Numbered from the stretch's first letter, positions 32,121 to 45,499 are shown. The stretch: 64,000 nt of DNA from Blasia pusilla (GCA_050084515.1 CM114272.1:46686001-46750000); one strand, 5' to 3'. Program-made: numbers and translations. Notes: generated from the letters alone by a model not told the origin.

Positions 32121-35112
32121 TAACTTCATGATTCCCGCGAAAGTCTATAGATCCACACGTGACAATAGCCCCACAGGAGCCGAGTGTGCACCAATGCCAC
32201 GAGAGAGCCGTTGGGCCCAAATATCGATTGAGTCCAATTTTGTGATTTAGTACTAATCAGGGAAATTTGGTTGTTTGGCGGGAGTATTCTTTTCCTGCAG
32301 CCCAAGGCCTCCCCATTTGTTGTGCTATGAGAGATCATTTTCTTTGCAACCTCCTATAGAGGTTGTTGATTCCAATCTCCAACCAGTTAGAGAACCTCGT
32401 CCTTTGTGCGCTTTCTCCATTGATGGAGGCATGGACAAGGTACATGAGCCTCCATCCAGCTCGGAATTCCAAGTGATACCTCGTTCAACAAGCATGCTAG
32501 CAGCTAGCCGAGGATCGCCTCTTTATAGGATCTTCGAAATTCCTACATCGATGACAAGTTGGAGCTCAGCAAGAACCGGCATTCTTTCTCAAAGCAGCCG
32601 GTTGAGAACGTGTGATTTCCGGTTCAGATCTGAAACTCTTGTCAAATTTCAGACGAGAAAACTGGGTTTTCTTTGTTAAATTTTAAAAAACTGCCTTGAG
32701 ATTTCTCTCGAAAAGATACCGATATGCAGAAAACCCTTTCCGCGCACTGAGTTGGAGTCCCGACTCGCTACTGTCGGCGGGTGCATTCCACGCTAGGACA
32801 CGAGGACCTTTGACTCTAATCAACACTTCGATGAAGACTTCACTCTTGGAACCTGTACAAACATGTCGACTTGACGTTCATTGTTTTGTGATACGTGACC
32901 GCAGCTCCGACAGCATGATCCAGTGATGCAGCAAGCAGGCTCCGGTGAGGAAGGTTGAACATGCGTCAGTACACATGCCCATACAACGCACACGGATCAG
33001 AATCAGAAACATTGATCGATCGTTTGCTGGTAGAGATAAACCAGAGGTTGATTAATCGTGCACCTTGGAGAACGACAGCCGCAAAAATGAGTTCGCATGT
33101 GAGATGGTCGAAGGCGGCAATGTTATTGCGCTTCCAAATCTCCGGTAAATTAGTGTTAACACTTAAGATTCAGATTCAGCCAGTTTGATGTCAAAGAGTG
33201 GAGGCAAATTGGTGACCAAGCTTCCGGGTCATCAAGACCATTGATCTCCAGTTTTCAAGAGGCAAGGCCTTGTATACACCAAGACATGAACTTGAAATAC
33301 AGATGGGATATACAGTCATTCGGAGGGAATTCCGGAGATGGTGGCCAGGCCAAAAACTTATCCGGGCCTCGACATCGATCCTGTCCACTGTGAGTGTCAA
33401 AGTAGCTCATCAATTATAAATCCATTGTTCTAGTTTCCGGAAGGAGGGAGGATGCTGTGTGCCTGGTGTTTTGATGGAGCCATATCCAAGTGAGTCGACA
33501 TTAAAAGGTTAGTTCATCTGGATTAGTTAATGATGGTTGCTGCATTGGACAAAGCATCTAACAAGAGCTGCGTCCAAGGACGTAAAGCACGAACGTGGTC
33601 GATGTTGTTCATCAGGTCTCTGCAGGTTTTCACGTGGAATCACACATTCACAAACAGAATGTCCTGTCCAACCTCTCACAAATCAAGAACTTGTCTTCAC
33701 AGAATATTCATTGCCACAGATTCTATCAGTGCGTCAGAGCTCTATGGCTCGTAAGTATTTGCTCCCAATCTTGACCATTTAGATTTAAACTATGCATGGC
33801 TGGGCTGGAATTAAGCTGGGGGGGGATGGGGGGTGATGAGAAGTAGCTACACAATGCACAGCAACTATTTCCAAGCTGTCAAACGTGATAGCAATCAGTC
33901 GAATTGAAGCGGAACACCAACCATGCCAGGGTCTTTTAGGTGTGTTGACTCTTTCCATGGCTTCAATCCAGAATATGATATACTGCAGACGCTGGATGGT
34001 GTCAAATTCTTGCACCCAATGAATATTTATGCTCCGACTATACAAAATTGTTCGTTTACAATGATCTGGTTACCCGCAGGTAGCTTCATTGTCATGCTCC
34101 AATGGTACACTCCAAAAAGCTCTCGGTCGTCGGCGTACAGTGGGTAGGGTACCTTTACACGACGCAGAATACACGAGGGTTGTTCACTGCAGGCGGAAGA
34201 GCAGATGCGATGGTGTTTGAATGGTGAAACTCCCTGATATCACCACCAAAGCTCTCGTCTTCCACACAACGCTTTCTTCTTTGAGCACCCGACAAAGCCG
34301 TTAATTGTGAGAGCGGAGTAAAGGTCTCGATCCTGCAGAGATACGAGACCCTAGTCTTAAAAGTCCATTCTCACATGTACCACCATAATTTGGAACTCGT
34401 GCATCATCAAACTACTCCACATCAGAATTTCAAAGCAAAATGACAGAGAGGTAATTTATTTCAGAGTAGCAAAATATGCGAGGCTCTCGACAAAATTTAC
34501 AAATGAAAAAATGGAAAAAAAAATCGAGTGTTTGTATCTCCCACTGATCAACTTCCTCGCTTTTGATCAATAAACTTACCTGCCGTGTTGATGACCAGCA
34601 GATAATACAAAAGACCATAAAAAAAATCAGATTCACTTATCATGATCCTACTCATAACAGAGCCCAGTATATCGGCATATTATCTACTCTGCACCGTCTT
34701 TCCAACTGATTATCCAACTAAACTAAACTGCGAAGACGCAAGCAGTGTCGGTGTATCTCCTTGGACATCTGTTCTTGGGTAGCGCAAGGAAACCAAAGGT
34801 AGGACCAATATGATGTATGTGGAGTTATTCCAACTACACTGGACACGTCAGTCTGAAGGCATGAAGAGTATTTGTACTCCTCAGTGTAGGATCTGAGTTG
34901 GGCATACTGTCCTCCCACTGAAACACTTGAGGAATACTTCGGGTGCAACACAGAAATCGGCTGGCATACACTTACTGCTCTCACTCTCACTGCAAATAGT
35001 TACTTACTCTAGATTAATTCGAAGGACCAAATTCCTCGAGAATCCTTACATCATTATACAAGCTCTGAAGTTCTCACACACGACATTAATGAAGCCAGCA
35101 GCAGTAGCACAC
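32121..35112. other. intergenic region downstream of the PERK gene
   Basis: No frame with a recognisable motif on either strand. The first kilobase on the left of the PERK stop codon should contain its 3' untranslated region. A gene with many small exons cannot be excluded. Confidence 0.4.
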
Positions 35113-37665
35113 TTATCTACCTTCTTCTAGCCGATCACCAATCACAGCCGATTTTCCTTCATCCTCCGTGCTATACTTGGACTCTGGAAACTCGTCACTG
35201 TATCCTCGACTGTAATCCGGAGGTGGGGGAGGTGGTTGCGGAGTGTAGTCTTGGCTGAACACGCTGCTCGCGAGCGAGCTCACTCGAGTGTTTCCTCCAC
35301 CTGCTGATCCAGATCCTCTTCTCCTGTGCCCGGGCCTTTGAGTAGACCCATCCTCACTCTGCCGAGTCGATCTAACGCTGACAGCATTCGGAACTGGCCG
35401 CCTGTTGGGAGGCAAGGGCAAAGACCCGGCGGTCGGCTGGGCAAAATTCTTGAAATTCCCTGCCAGACCGCTGATGGGGCTTGGCTCGTCCCTTACATCC
35501 AATCGCGTATCGTCTGAACTTCTGCTGCTATCGGACTCGTGTGCATATTGTTGTTGCTGGCCCCGCTGGGGCGCATGCTCCCTACTATCATAGTGGTATT
35601 CGCTGCTCGAGGCAGACTGGGCGACGCCATACTCGTTAGTCATGCCCCCATACTCACTGCCGAACTCGCCAGTGGTGCCAAGGGCCATTTTCCGAAACTG
35701 TTTGAGGTTAGCTTTATATTGAGATGAGTCATACTCACCCGACTCTCCAGACACAGAGTAGACAGTGCTGTAGCCAGGCTTCACTCCTTGGTTTAGATCG
35801 GCACCCTCGGTTTCCAGAGCACGCACGACTTGACCCATTTTGGGCCTCCTGTTAGCTGAATGACGGACGCAGGCAGCTGCCACTTCAATCATTCTGAACA
35901 TCTCCTTCTCATTGTAGTTATCATTGAGAGCCGGATCAGCGATCACATCGAGGTTGTTATCTTCGAGCGCTTGTGTCAAATAGGGTCTCGACCATTCCAC
36001 CAGACTTTCTTCCCCAGGTGCCTGATTTATGTCAACAGGCTTCTTTCCAGTGATAAGCTCCAGTAGAACTACCCCAAACGAATACACGTCCGATTTATCG
36101 GTGAGCTTCCCACTTAAAGCATACTCCGGCGCGAGGTACCCGAAAGTACCCATAACCCGAGTGGTCACGTGAGTGTGGGCCTCATTCGCCAACTTCGCGA
36201 GGCCGAAGTCGGCCACCTGAGCCTCGAAGCTTTTATCTAGAAGGATATTGGAAGCCTTGATGTCCCTGTGTATGATCTTCGGATGACAATCTTCATGCAA
36301 GTAGCCGATGCCACGAGCTGATCCAAGCGCAATCTTCATCCTCGTAGGCCAATCTATCAATGGTTGACCCTTGCCGTGAAGAGCGTGCTCAAGAGTACCA
36401 TTCGGCACGTAATCATATACCAAAAGACGTTGGCTATCGGCAATACAGTAACCCACCAGAGAAACCAAATGGCGATGATGCACTCTGCTGATGATCTCCA
36501 CCTCTGCCCGAAACTCCCTTTCACCCTGTCCGCCTCCCACGGTAAGTTGTTTGACTGCGACCATCTGATTTCCGGCAATTGTACCTTTGTAGACTCGACC
36601 GAACCCTCCTTCTCCTAGTAAATTATCCCTCGAAAAGCCATTCGTTGCAACTTCAAGCTCATCGTAAGTGAAAAAAGGGCGTGTACTGCCAGCACTCGGT
36701 GAACCTTGAGGAGGCGGGGGAATAACCTTGCCTTCGTGCATACCACCACCGTCTCCTTTGAAGGGAGGAGGAGGTGTGACCTTCGATCCCATATCTCCTG
36801 AGTTCATATAACCCATTCCGGCCGTCGACCCTCCATAAGATGCAGTCTCGCTGCTTAAGTTCGAGCCGCCCATTGCACCGGGAGAATGCCCGACCCGGTG
36901 AGCATAATTGAGTTTCTGCTTGGGCTTCTTCCTCACCAAGCAGATCCACACAACAGCCACAAGAGCCAATACTGCTATTCCTCCGATAGCTATTCCGGCC
37001 ACTGTCGCAGTACTGATACCTTGACTCGATGATTTAGTACTGGATGGAGTGGTAGGAGTTCTGGGAGTGGGGTTGCTGGGGCTAGAGGGGGAAGGAGGGG
37101 GTGGGTTCGAAGCAGATCTCGGTGCAGGGGGAGATATGGCAAAGGGGGGAGGAGGCGAACTAGTGCCAGGAGGTGGTGGAGAAAACGAAGGATTAGGAGG
37201 AAGAGAAGATGATGGGGGAGCCGGAGGTGAAGGAGTAGCCGGTGTTGGGGGTGGGGCATTACTGGAAGGTGAAGGGGGAGCAGGAGGTGAATTCCCAGGA
37301 GGAGGAGCACCGACATTAGGAGGAGAAATTGGACTGATCGGAGAAGGGGGCCCTCCGACGGGAGGAGCTGCATTGCTAGGAGGTGGAGGAGATAAAACGA
37401 CAGGAGGAGGTGCTACATCTACGGGCGGCGGTGGACTGACAACCACGGGAGGAGGTGCTATAACTATGGGTGGCGGGGGACTGAACACGGGAGGAGGTGC
37501 GGCAGTAACAACAGGAGGAGGTGCAGCAGCAGCAACGGGAGGAGGTGCAGCAGCTACAACGGGAGGAGGTGCAGAAGCAACGGGAGGAGGAGGTGTTGCA
37601 TTGTCAGGAGGAGGAGCTGGAGGAGATTGAACGGGAGTAGTGCCAACAGGAGCTGCGGCCGACAT
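35113..37665 (-). CDS. PERK-like proline-rich receptor protein kinase
   Basis: An uninterrupted 850-residue frame. Residues 1-215 are a Pro-rich, extensin-like ectodomain of PPPPV/APPPVV repeats; no classical signal peptide, as in other PERKs. Residues 221-243 form one membrane helix followed by basic RKKPKQK. The kinase domain (about 345-620) has GEGGFG (351-356), VAVK with Lys372, a helix C Glu near 388, HRDIKASN (466-473, RD type), DFG (486-488) and LAPEY (511-515), so all catalytic residues are present. A Ser/Gly/Gln-rich tail follows. PERKs sit in the plasma membrane and are thought to sense the cell wall. The frame contains no intron, unlike the multi-exon PERK genes of angiosperms. It is the only intact host gene in the window. 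Confidence 0.95.
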   Translation of the reverse strand: MSAAAPVGTTPVQSPPAPPPDNATPPPPVASAPPPVVAAAPPPVAAAAPPPVVTAAPPPVFSPPPPIVIAPPPVVVSPPPPVDVAPPPVVLSPPPPSNAAPPVGGPPSPISPISPPNVGAPPPGNSPPAPPSPSSNAPPPTPATPSPPAPPSSSLPPNPSFSPPPPGTSSPPPPFAISPPAPRSASNPPPPSPSSPSNPTPRTPTTPSSTKSSSQGISTATVAGIAIGGIAVLALVAVVWICLVRKKPKQKLNYAHRVGHSPGAMGGSNLSSETASYGGSTAGMGYMNSGDMGSKVTPPPPFKGDGGGMHEGKVIPPPPQGSPSAGSTRPFFTYDELEVATNGFSRDNLLGEGGFGRVYKGTIAGNQMVAVKQLTVGGGQGEREFRAEVEIISRVHHRHLVSLVGYCIADSQRLLVYDYVPNGTLEHALHGKGQPLIDWPTRMKIALGSARGIGYLHEDCHPKIIHRDIKASNILLDKSFEAQVADFGLAKLANEAHTHVTTRVMGTFGYLAPEYALSGKLTDKSDVYSFGVVLLELITGKKPVDINQAPGEESLVEWSRPYLTQALEDNNLDVIADPALNDNYNEKEMFRMIEVAAACVRHSANRRPKMGQVVRALETEGADLNQGVKPGYSTVYSVSGESGEYDSSQYKANLKQFRKMALGTTGEFGSEYGGMTNEYGVAQSASSSEYHYDSREHAPQRGQQQQYAHESDSSRSSDDTRLDVRDEPSPISGLAGNFKNFAQPTAGSLPLPPNRRPVPNAVSVRSTRQSEDGSTQRPGHRRRGSGSAGGGNTRVSSLASSVFSQDYTPQPPPPPPDYSRGYSDEFPESKYSTEDEGKSAVIGDRLEEGR

Positions 37666-38439
37666 TATGAAGCCTCAATCGTATAACAGCATACAGAAAG
37701 AGAAAATAACCAACTCAGCTCGATGTTGCGACAGACCTGGAGCAACTGAGAATGCTATTACTTGGAGTTCCTTAAGTTCGATTTCCTCGCTGGCTCCCCG
37801 TCCCCGTCTCCCAGAAGTACAACCTCGAGCAAGAAATTGTGACAGGTTTGTCAACTTCAAGCCCGGTCGATCTGTCGCTCTGTCCTTGTTTTGTCGAAAA
37901 TTCTCCGATGACCGCTACCACAGACTTCAACGGGAGGCTTGTGAAAATGCTAATCCAATTCAATAAACGCACAACAAACACGGTTCAAAACCAATCGACA
38001 AATCTGTATCTGATTCTACTTCCATATTTCTCTTCCGTTGTGCTAGCGCTTTTGGTAGAGCCTCGTCGTTGCTCCTCCTCTTCCACTGCTGTAGCAAAAA
38101 GAAATCTTACTCTGTGATCTACACTTGATGAATACCTTGATCGCGGTCGCAGGAGATCGCAGATGGAAGAGACATGGTTTGAGCGATCTCCCGGACCTTG
38201 TGAGCAGAGCAGAGTGCCTCTCTTCACTCTACCGCCGCAAAAGGTCCAGAGGAATCGACTCTCGATCTGGCATGGAACAGAATTTTCCTTACAGCCGAGA
38301 GAAAATCAATGGGACCCAGCCCTCCCCGCCAGCCTGTCGGCGACTTCCCACCGGCGACCATTCCCGCTCCTACCACCCAGTTACCGGTGATATTTGGCCT
38401 CGTCGCCCGGTGCACGTTCGCGGCATACGTTCCGCTTCC
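37666..38439 (-). promoter_or_regulatory. presumed 5' leader and promoter of the PERK gene
   Basis: No competing gene lies between the PERK start and the hairpins at 38440-38731. I could not place a TATA box or transcription start with confidence. Small frames here have no motifs. Confidence 0.4.
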
Positions 38440-38498
38440 GCGGGAGCCGAGTCCCCACTGTTCACAGGCAGTGTGAACAGTGGGGACTCGGCTCCCGC
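38440..38498. repeat. perfect 27-bp inverted repeat, 5-nt loop
   Basis: Left arm 38440-38466 (GCGGGAGCCGAGTCCCCACT and onward), loop GGCAG, right arm 38472-38498. All 27 pairs match. GC-rich, about 0.78 kb upstream of the PERK ATG. Confidence 0.95.
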
Positions 38499-38675
38499 CG
38501 CGGCCCCGCCCCCACCGAGTGGTCGGCAATTCACGGGTGCCGTGAAACTGAGAGTGTAGTCAGCGTTGACGCCGTCCGCAAGCTGGACGTCCGACCTGCA
38601 TCCATCCATCGATATGTTTTACCTTCGCATGAAGGTGACCTCGTATCCCTCCTGCTGCAATTTGCGCGCGCGCTA

Positions 38676-38731
38676 CTTTCATTTGTTTCAAGTCGGTTAA
38701 GTTGGCTTACCCGACTTGAAACAAATGAAAG
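38676..38731. repeat. 26-bp inverted repeat, 4-nt loop
   Basis: Left arm 38676-38701 (CTTTCATTTGTTTCAAGTCG and onward), loop TTGG, right arm 38706-38731, one mismatch. It lies 178 bp beyond the 38440-38498 hairpin and shares no sequence with it. Confidence 0.95.
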
Positions 38732-41700
38732 AAGATGGATAACCTATCCCAGCGGCAGTACAAGAGGGGACACGAAGAGTTCGAACCTCCTAAAAGCAAT
38801 TATCGTTGAACGGAACCCCTACTCCGCTTGATCTGTCCAACGTGTCCGACGGCTATGCTACCGTTAGGTTCGTTCTGCCCTGATGATCCGTGGTCATATC
38901 GGCGGTCTTAGACCCTGTGCACACGGTGTCGTGTGAAACCAGCGGATCGGCAGATTTGGCACACGTAGTAAGTACAAGTAACAGCCCGGTTTCCAAGCTT
39001 ACATGATCTGGGTAACAAGCGGTGATGGGTCATGGACTCCCTCTGCAAGTCAAGCGGCAAGATGAATATCTGGAGCGCAGTAACGGTCAGAAAGGAACGG
39101 CGTCGACGGCGGGAAGCAACGGAGGGCTTGTTTACAATAAGTGGCCATGACAGCGTCAACGGCGGCCCCACGTTGGAGTTTGGAACAAAGAGGTCGGATC
39201 ACCCGGCTGGGACGTGCCGCAATGTCGGGATTGGATAGTCTCGGTTGGCCTACTCGCAAGATGAACGCTAGCGTGGCTGATGATGAAGCATGGTTCCAGC
39301 GTCTCCGCGATCCTTATTAGCCATGACTAGCCTTGGATAAATGCTCCCGGCACCCTTTATTCATACCGCATTTCTGGAGGGTGATAATAACATTCACGTG
39401 CATGCCTTAGCATCACGGATTCGAAAACGAATCTTATTTCATGTCCCATGTGAGTTCTGGTCAGGGCTGTCCCCCACCATTTGAGTCCCCTCCTAGCTAG
39501 GGGATCCTTTTTAGCAATCCTTGGCCCTTACCGTGTCCGGTACTTATGATGGGTTCTTCATCCCCTCTTGTTAATGTCTTTCTATGAAGGGATTTGCAAG
39601 CGTCATAGAGTTCAATCTCTACTCTCATCCTTGAGCTTTGCATGTGGAGTCTTCGGTTGGATTTCAATGACTCAACCAGTTGCACATGAAGTTACACGAA
39701 AAGCCACCAAACGCTTATCGGATCAAGTTTGCTCAAGAATGTACCGTCTCCCTATAAAGCATCTTCAAAACCTGAACCAATCTTCCCAAGTCACTTGTCT
39801 ATACCGTAGCGCGTAAATTAATCACTCAAAGTATGTTCCAAACGGAGCCTTAGCTCAAACTTGGAACACGACCAAACACACATTACAGTAAATTCCTTGT
39901 TCGTGGACTTGGTCGTGTAGGGAGGGAAAGAGTCTTCTGCCCTTATACTTGCTTTTTTTGGGGTTCTCTATGGGAACCCCATCTTCCCCATTGTCCTCCT
40001 TGGACCCTTGATTTTGGCCCTTAACCCAAACCTGGGTCGCAACTTGTAGACCTGCATTTGACTAACTATCCTTGAAGATGGCTTGGTGGAGGCTTCTTAT
40101 AGGTTTTGCAACTTTCAATTCCCGAAACCCATATTTTGTCTTATGGCTTGGGTCCATCTTGACTCCCGCCATTTGGCATCTCATAGTTGCCTTGATACCC
40201 ATCAAGTTTCGTTACTAGTCTTGTAGCATCTTGCCCGTCTTGACTACTCACGTGTTCCTTGCTTCTCGCCCTTAACTTGGAGCTTGGCCTAAGGATCTAT
40301 CACTTTGCTTGCCTTGCCTTTATCCTTGTGAGTAGCTATATCCCTTTCTCATTGAAGGCTAGTCTTAAGGATTTCTTGTACGAAAAGACATCGTTGCCAA
40401 CATACATCGACTGTCATGCACGCAAGTGTAAGATCCATCTGACTATGAATCCTAACATATCTACGCATGAACAACTGGACAATCCGAATGTAAAGTTGAA
40501 TATGAAATCTGATGAAACCTGCAATCAACTATCAACTATGCTTCATCCAAACATCCATATCAATGATACACACTACGGTACTTGGTCCTCTCATGAGACC
40601 AAGTACCAACTAACCCTTGAACCTATAGGTCCAAGTGGCTCCACACAAAGGATGAGAGCATAAACCTCTCCAAGGTTGGAACTCTTCATAAGAGGAACGG
40701 CGACCTACACTCCTGAGAGTAGGTCACATATGACCTCTCAAAATAGGGAAGTACTAGACCCCTCTAAGACCTCAAATCTATCTTGCCCTACGTCTCATCT
40801 ATCATGACAAAATATACGGATCTTGCCTAGCGTAAGTACTCCCGGGGCATATTCTACCGTCGTTGCTAGTCTATGTTCTAACTTTGGTGGGTCACACAAA
40901 GTTATTTATCGACGATGAGCCTTAAAGATTTCCCTTTTAGCACTCTCAACCCACTGGTATGCTTGTTCTTTTTATACCTAGTGGATTTTCTAGATTTTCC
41001 TCCTTCTCCATCGGCACCTATTTTTATGCATGGGTTTCTTTCACATCAATCCCTCTCATATGTCTTTCTTTCTCTTTCAACACTTTACCTCTCTACTACG
41101 CTCTTCCCTACATTTCCTTATCTCCTGAAGGGCATTCTAGATTCATAATCTTACACCACTTCTTTTGATACCATAGAGATCACTTCTTCTTTATTCTCTA
41201 GTTTATCACATCTTAGCTAATTAGCCGACATGTAGGGTTGTACCATGTTGACAGAATAGAGAGTCATTGGTTTATTGGAGAATAATTTTGTCTTAAGGTT
41301 TCAAATGACAACTTCATTATGTCAAAATTCTTGTAAAAGACAGTCCCTCTCTTTTGTTATTTTAGGTTAGGTGACGTGTTGACCATATCACGTCTTTTAG
41401 AATAAATCAATGATTGGAAGAGCACCTTTGAGGAGTTTGGAGGACAACCTCAAGAAGTCTAGGATGACCTACTGAGGCCTCAAGTAACATAAGAGAGTAT
41501 ATTTTCCCTTCATTTTGAGTTATTTGAAGTTATACAAAGAAACTCACTATTTCAAGTAAGTTTCTATTATAAAATAGTTGACTTTTCCATTTTGGGAAAG
41601 TGATCCTTGATCCCCTACAACATGTGAAGAGCCAAGGAGGTAACCAGCAAGCATAGATTACCATGGAGAGAGCTTAGGAGCGGGAAGAGAATATATCCAA

Positions 41701-41880
41701 AGAGAGGGAGCTAGTTGGAATTGGCAAGTGGAATGGCTTGCACACTTTTATCCTCTCCTACAGTTGGGATTATTGAATACTAAGTTACAATGAAGGTCAT
41801 TGGACACTCGAATTGCTACATTTGGTACTCACACGAAGTAGGGAAGCGTAATTATTTTAACTACGGTTAGTTGATCACAA
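38732..41880. other. no recognisable gene
   Basis: Several small frames without motifs. The segment 41230-41410 is the second copy of the dispersed repeat at 29875-30060. Otherwise I see nothing I can name. Confidence 0.4.
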
Positions 41881-41922
41881 TTAGTCTAACTCAAGACTAG
41901 GGTTAGGATTTCTTGTACATAC

Positions 41923-42037
41923 CCTATATAATTGAGAAGGGGACCAACCTCCACTTATTCTCTCGTTGCAGAATTTTGTTCCCCGTGGTGGTGTGAGAGT
42001 CATATCCCATCAGTTATGCTTATTTAGCACTTTTCTA
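41923..42037 (+). mobile_element. probable end of a copia 5' LTR
   Basis: A TATA-like CCTATATAATT at 41923-41933 is followed, about 100 bp on, by a degenerate initiator-tRNA primer site. That arrangement fits the R-U5 part of a Ty1/copia LTR. The LTR start was not located. Confidence 0.45.
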
Positions 42038-42039
42038 TT

Positions 42040-42052
42040 CGGTATCACGACA
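42040..42052 (+). promoter_or_regulatory. degenerate primer-binding site (initiator Met tRNA type)
   Basis: CGGTATCACGAC resembles the usual copia primer site TGGTATCAGAGC with three changes. It would prime minus-strand DNA synthesis. Confidence 0.5.
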
Positions 42053-42619
42053 ATAAGAGAACATCAATTGAAATTCTTGGTGTTGGAGGATATAAGAGAC
42101 GCAAGAGAAGGCATAATTCAGGTTGGACGAAAGAATTCTCAATCAGAGCTCAGTAGCAAAAGATTTAAGGTGGAGTTCTGACGGTGATAAAACTTTGGGG
42201 TATTTTTTAGGGCTTTCCTGATCGATTTAGCAATCTCGGTGTGCATCGATTAGAACGACCTTGAAAGGCTAGTTCTAACCATCTTGTAAAGCTTGTCGAG
42301 AACTTTCCAATGCATCCAAAGTCGCTTGATTTGATTTTGATGTTCTAAGATCCTACAATAGCAATTTCACTGTAGGAAAGTATAATTAGTGAAGAAAAGT
42401 TATACAATTTGCTCTCTACAGGCCAATTTGAACTAGTTATTTCATACAATTGGTAAATTTCAAGTCAATTTCTATTGAGAAGTAGTCAATGCTTCAATTG
42501 GAGCAGTAGAGAGCCTGAAATACTATTTTTTGTGAATATCATCATCCTTCATGGAGTATTCCTCGACAACAATCATAGGCGATAAGTTAGATAAGTAGAA
42601 CTATAATGTCTAAAATTTT

Positions 42620-44131
42620 TGCATGGAAAACATTCTCATGGGTCAAGAACTATGGGAGTTTGTTATAAGTGATGAGGCCAAACCAGAAGGTGACTCCATA
42701 GGCTTGAATGTTTGCGCTTGGAACAAACACGTAAGGCAAGTAATCCACTACATTTCAATAACGATCAATTCACCAATGATTGGTCACATTCAAGATGTTG
42801 ATATTCCGAAGCAGGCCTGAAATGTATGGGAAAACATGTTCGAGACATCTATAAAGGCCAAAAAGCTTCAATTGAAACAAAAATTGAATGACGAGATTCA
42901 ATGATTATATTTTAAATATTAGATATATTTTTGATCGATTGAATAGTATTTGAGTGACAGTAGAAGATGATGACGTGATTTTGTTCACTCTTCAAGGCCT
43001 TCCAAAGGATTACAATGTCTTTAAGACCTCTATTTGTGTGAGAGAGAAGTATCCAACCTTTCAAGAGTTACTCCCACAGTTAATTAGTGAGGAGATGCGC
43101 CTAGTAGGCAACGGAAGCTCGTCTAGTATATAAGAGAGTGCGCTATTTGTAGGTAATGGATAAAAAAGAGACAAAGGTCGTGGTAGAAGCTTCGGTGGTC
43201 GTGGTGGATATCAAGCATATGGAGGAAGATACACTCAACAAAACGTCACTAAATCAACTACGAACTAGCATCAAACACAATCATAACATGGTGATGGTGC
43301 GAACCATTGGGATCGAGGTCAACATAAGAGGATCCTTGGATCTCGCAATTATTGTGGGATGAACGATCATTGTGCAAATTTTTGCTTCAAGAAGAAGGCA
43401 CATGTGAGAACGAGAGCCTAACAAAAACAAAACTATGTGGAGCAACAACACCAAGGGCAGTATCAAGAACACCAATATTTACAAACTGAGCATCTCTTGG
43501 TCATGACTCATCATATGGGAGCAATAGTTAAGAAAGACTCGACAATAAATTAGTACATCGACTCTAGTGCATCAAATGACATGACCTCACAAGCTAAATG
43601 GTTTAGTAGTATGGATCCAGTGAAAGATCCTACAATAGTGCTTACAAGAGATGCTACTCAATATCATATCACACATACTGATAAAGTTCCAATATATAGC
43701 ATTAGATAGTATTTATGCTCTTGGAAATATTCTCCATGTTCCTATCATTGTAAGAAATTTGATCTCAATAGGATGAAGAATAGATCAAGTTTAACAAGTG
43801 AAATTTAACACATATGATATTTTCATTGAAACAATGGATGACCATACTATGATAGCCAAAGGAACTAAATCTGGCAGAATGTTCAAATTAGATGTTTATA
43901 TACCGGAGATTCAAACAACAATATATTATCAAATTGACCAATAAGTCACACATCTAAATACGTGGCATAAGAGAATTGGCCATATGAATCTTCAAAGATT
44001 TCAAAGTCTTTCATCATCTAATCTTGTAATAGGACTTCCTAAATTATCGAGTCCTACTATGTTAGAGATATGCTCTGCTTGTCAATTTGGAAAACAAGCT
44101 AGATTTCTCTAATAAAAAAGAGAATGGAAAT
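42620..44131 (+). pseudogene. Ty1/copia gag-protease-preintegrase remnant
   Basis: In order: a gag start (MENILMGQELWEFVISDEAK) with the copia Trp pattern; a knuckle-like NYCGMNDHCANFCFKKK near 43350-43400, missing one Cys; a protease site YIDSSASNDMTSQAKW near 43555-43600, where the catalytic DSG is DSS; and the pre-integrase domain WHKRIGHMNLQRFQSL ... CSACQFGKQARFL near 43965-44112. Many stops. The polyprotein ends at 44131 where the family B LTR begins, so the integrase core and reverse transcriptase were displaced or lost. Confidence 0.8.
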
Positions 44132-45483
44132 TGTAATCTTTTGATTGGATATTATATAGTTCGTTCCCCAAGAAGATTACAGTTTCTTGAAAAGAGAAGT
44201 AGTTTGTAATAAACAAGAACAATTCATAAAGTTTCTCAATAATGTAGGAAACAAAGAAACAAGAAATACTTCACTTAGTACCAAATATGTTCATTTTCCT
44301 CAGAGTATCTTCTCAAGTGGAACAATGAATGAACTCTCATGCTCTGGATCTTGATCAACCAAGAAAGAATCTCACCGAGAACTTAGTGAATTGATGGCTC
44401 ATTCTACTATTGGAATTCAATCCGTTGAGATAGGTTACTCTTTGTCTAACAGATTTCATACATCTCTCGCATTGTCTATTCTTTCTTTGTTGAATTCAAG
44501 AATCAACCTTTCTTCTCTTCTGCAGACCCAATAAGATCATGCATACACTTTGCACATCAGATTGAAGAAAGGGGAGACATTCGTTCCATCAAAGACTTGA
44601 GGGACTCAATATAGTTACAAGCTTGAGAGGGTACTTTTCAACGCTCCGATCATTCCTACAACATAACAATTTCTTAAGAGAATGATGATGCAAGCTACTC
44701 TAACAGACTTAAACTATTGGTTTAAACTCAAGGAGTTCTTGAGACCCAACGCGCTTCTTTGTTTGTAAATATATGTTTATATCTTCTTAATCTACGCTTT
44801 TGTGTGCTTTTCCTATGATCCCTATGAATCCGCTGAAGCTAACTATCGTACCCTTCTCTACTTTCCTAGAACAAAATATTCCTTCCCATCCTAGCTACTC
44901 TAATGGTGCGCCTCTTGGAATTGGTTACAGTCTTCTCTTCTTTATGAAGATGTTTGAGTTTTTGATACTGCACAAAGCGGTTTCAATCTCCTCTTGTGTG
45001 CGAAGTTGTTCCTTCCTTATGTTGTTCTCAAAACTGCTTCGTTCATAATTTTTTGCTATGAAGACAAGATCTGATAATTCTTTATTCTCTTCCTTCCTCT
45101 TCGCGAAGCTTGAGCTTTCGACCTCTTCCTTCTTTTATGAAGTACCTGTTTCTTCATAGTCTTCTTTTAGCACTTCTTCTTAACAGGTCTTCATTGTGTA
45201 GCTCACCACTTTCTTCTTTAATTTAAACCTATCTTCAAAATTTTGTGCTCCTCCAAAATAAGTCTTTGATTTTCCAATCTCCTTGTCTTCTCACAAGAGC
45301 TTCACGTCCATCTACACAACTTCCATTCACTTTGGAACGCTTTAATACTCAAAATCTCGATGAAGAGTTTCCCTTCCTTTACTTCAAATCTTCAGTCTTC
45401 GATCCTCATCCACGAAGACTTCCAATTAATTCTGTACAAAAAACATCTTTAATGGCAAAATTATAAAAATGGTGGGTATCACG
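44132..45483 (-). mobile_element. family B long terminal repeat, copy 2
   Basis: Homologous to 22965-24157 with small insertions (shared CCCCAAGA, CATCAAGA, CTTGAGAGGGTAC and CCTATGATCCCTATGAATCCG blocks). Relative to the element it begins GTGATACCCACC after a purine tract and ends ...ATTACA at 44132. This is the 3' LTR of the minus-strand B element and interrupts the copia remnant. Confidence 0.75.
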
Positions 45484-45499
45484 TACCCCCACCCTTATT

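Noticed and set aside
32275-32679. 134-codon plus-strand frame near the PERK 3' side
   Set aside because: No recognisable motif, compositionally random, and not repeated elsewhere in the window.
34320-34360. Short inverted sequence around GGTCTCG...CGAGACC as a possible tRNA or terminator
   Set aside because: The pairing is short and I cannot fold a cloverleaf or place an anticodon.
37049-37630. 193-codon Gly-rich frame on the plus strand
   Set aside because: It is the antisense of the proline-rich ectodomain of the PERK gene.
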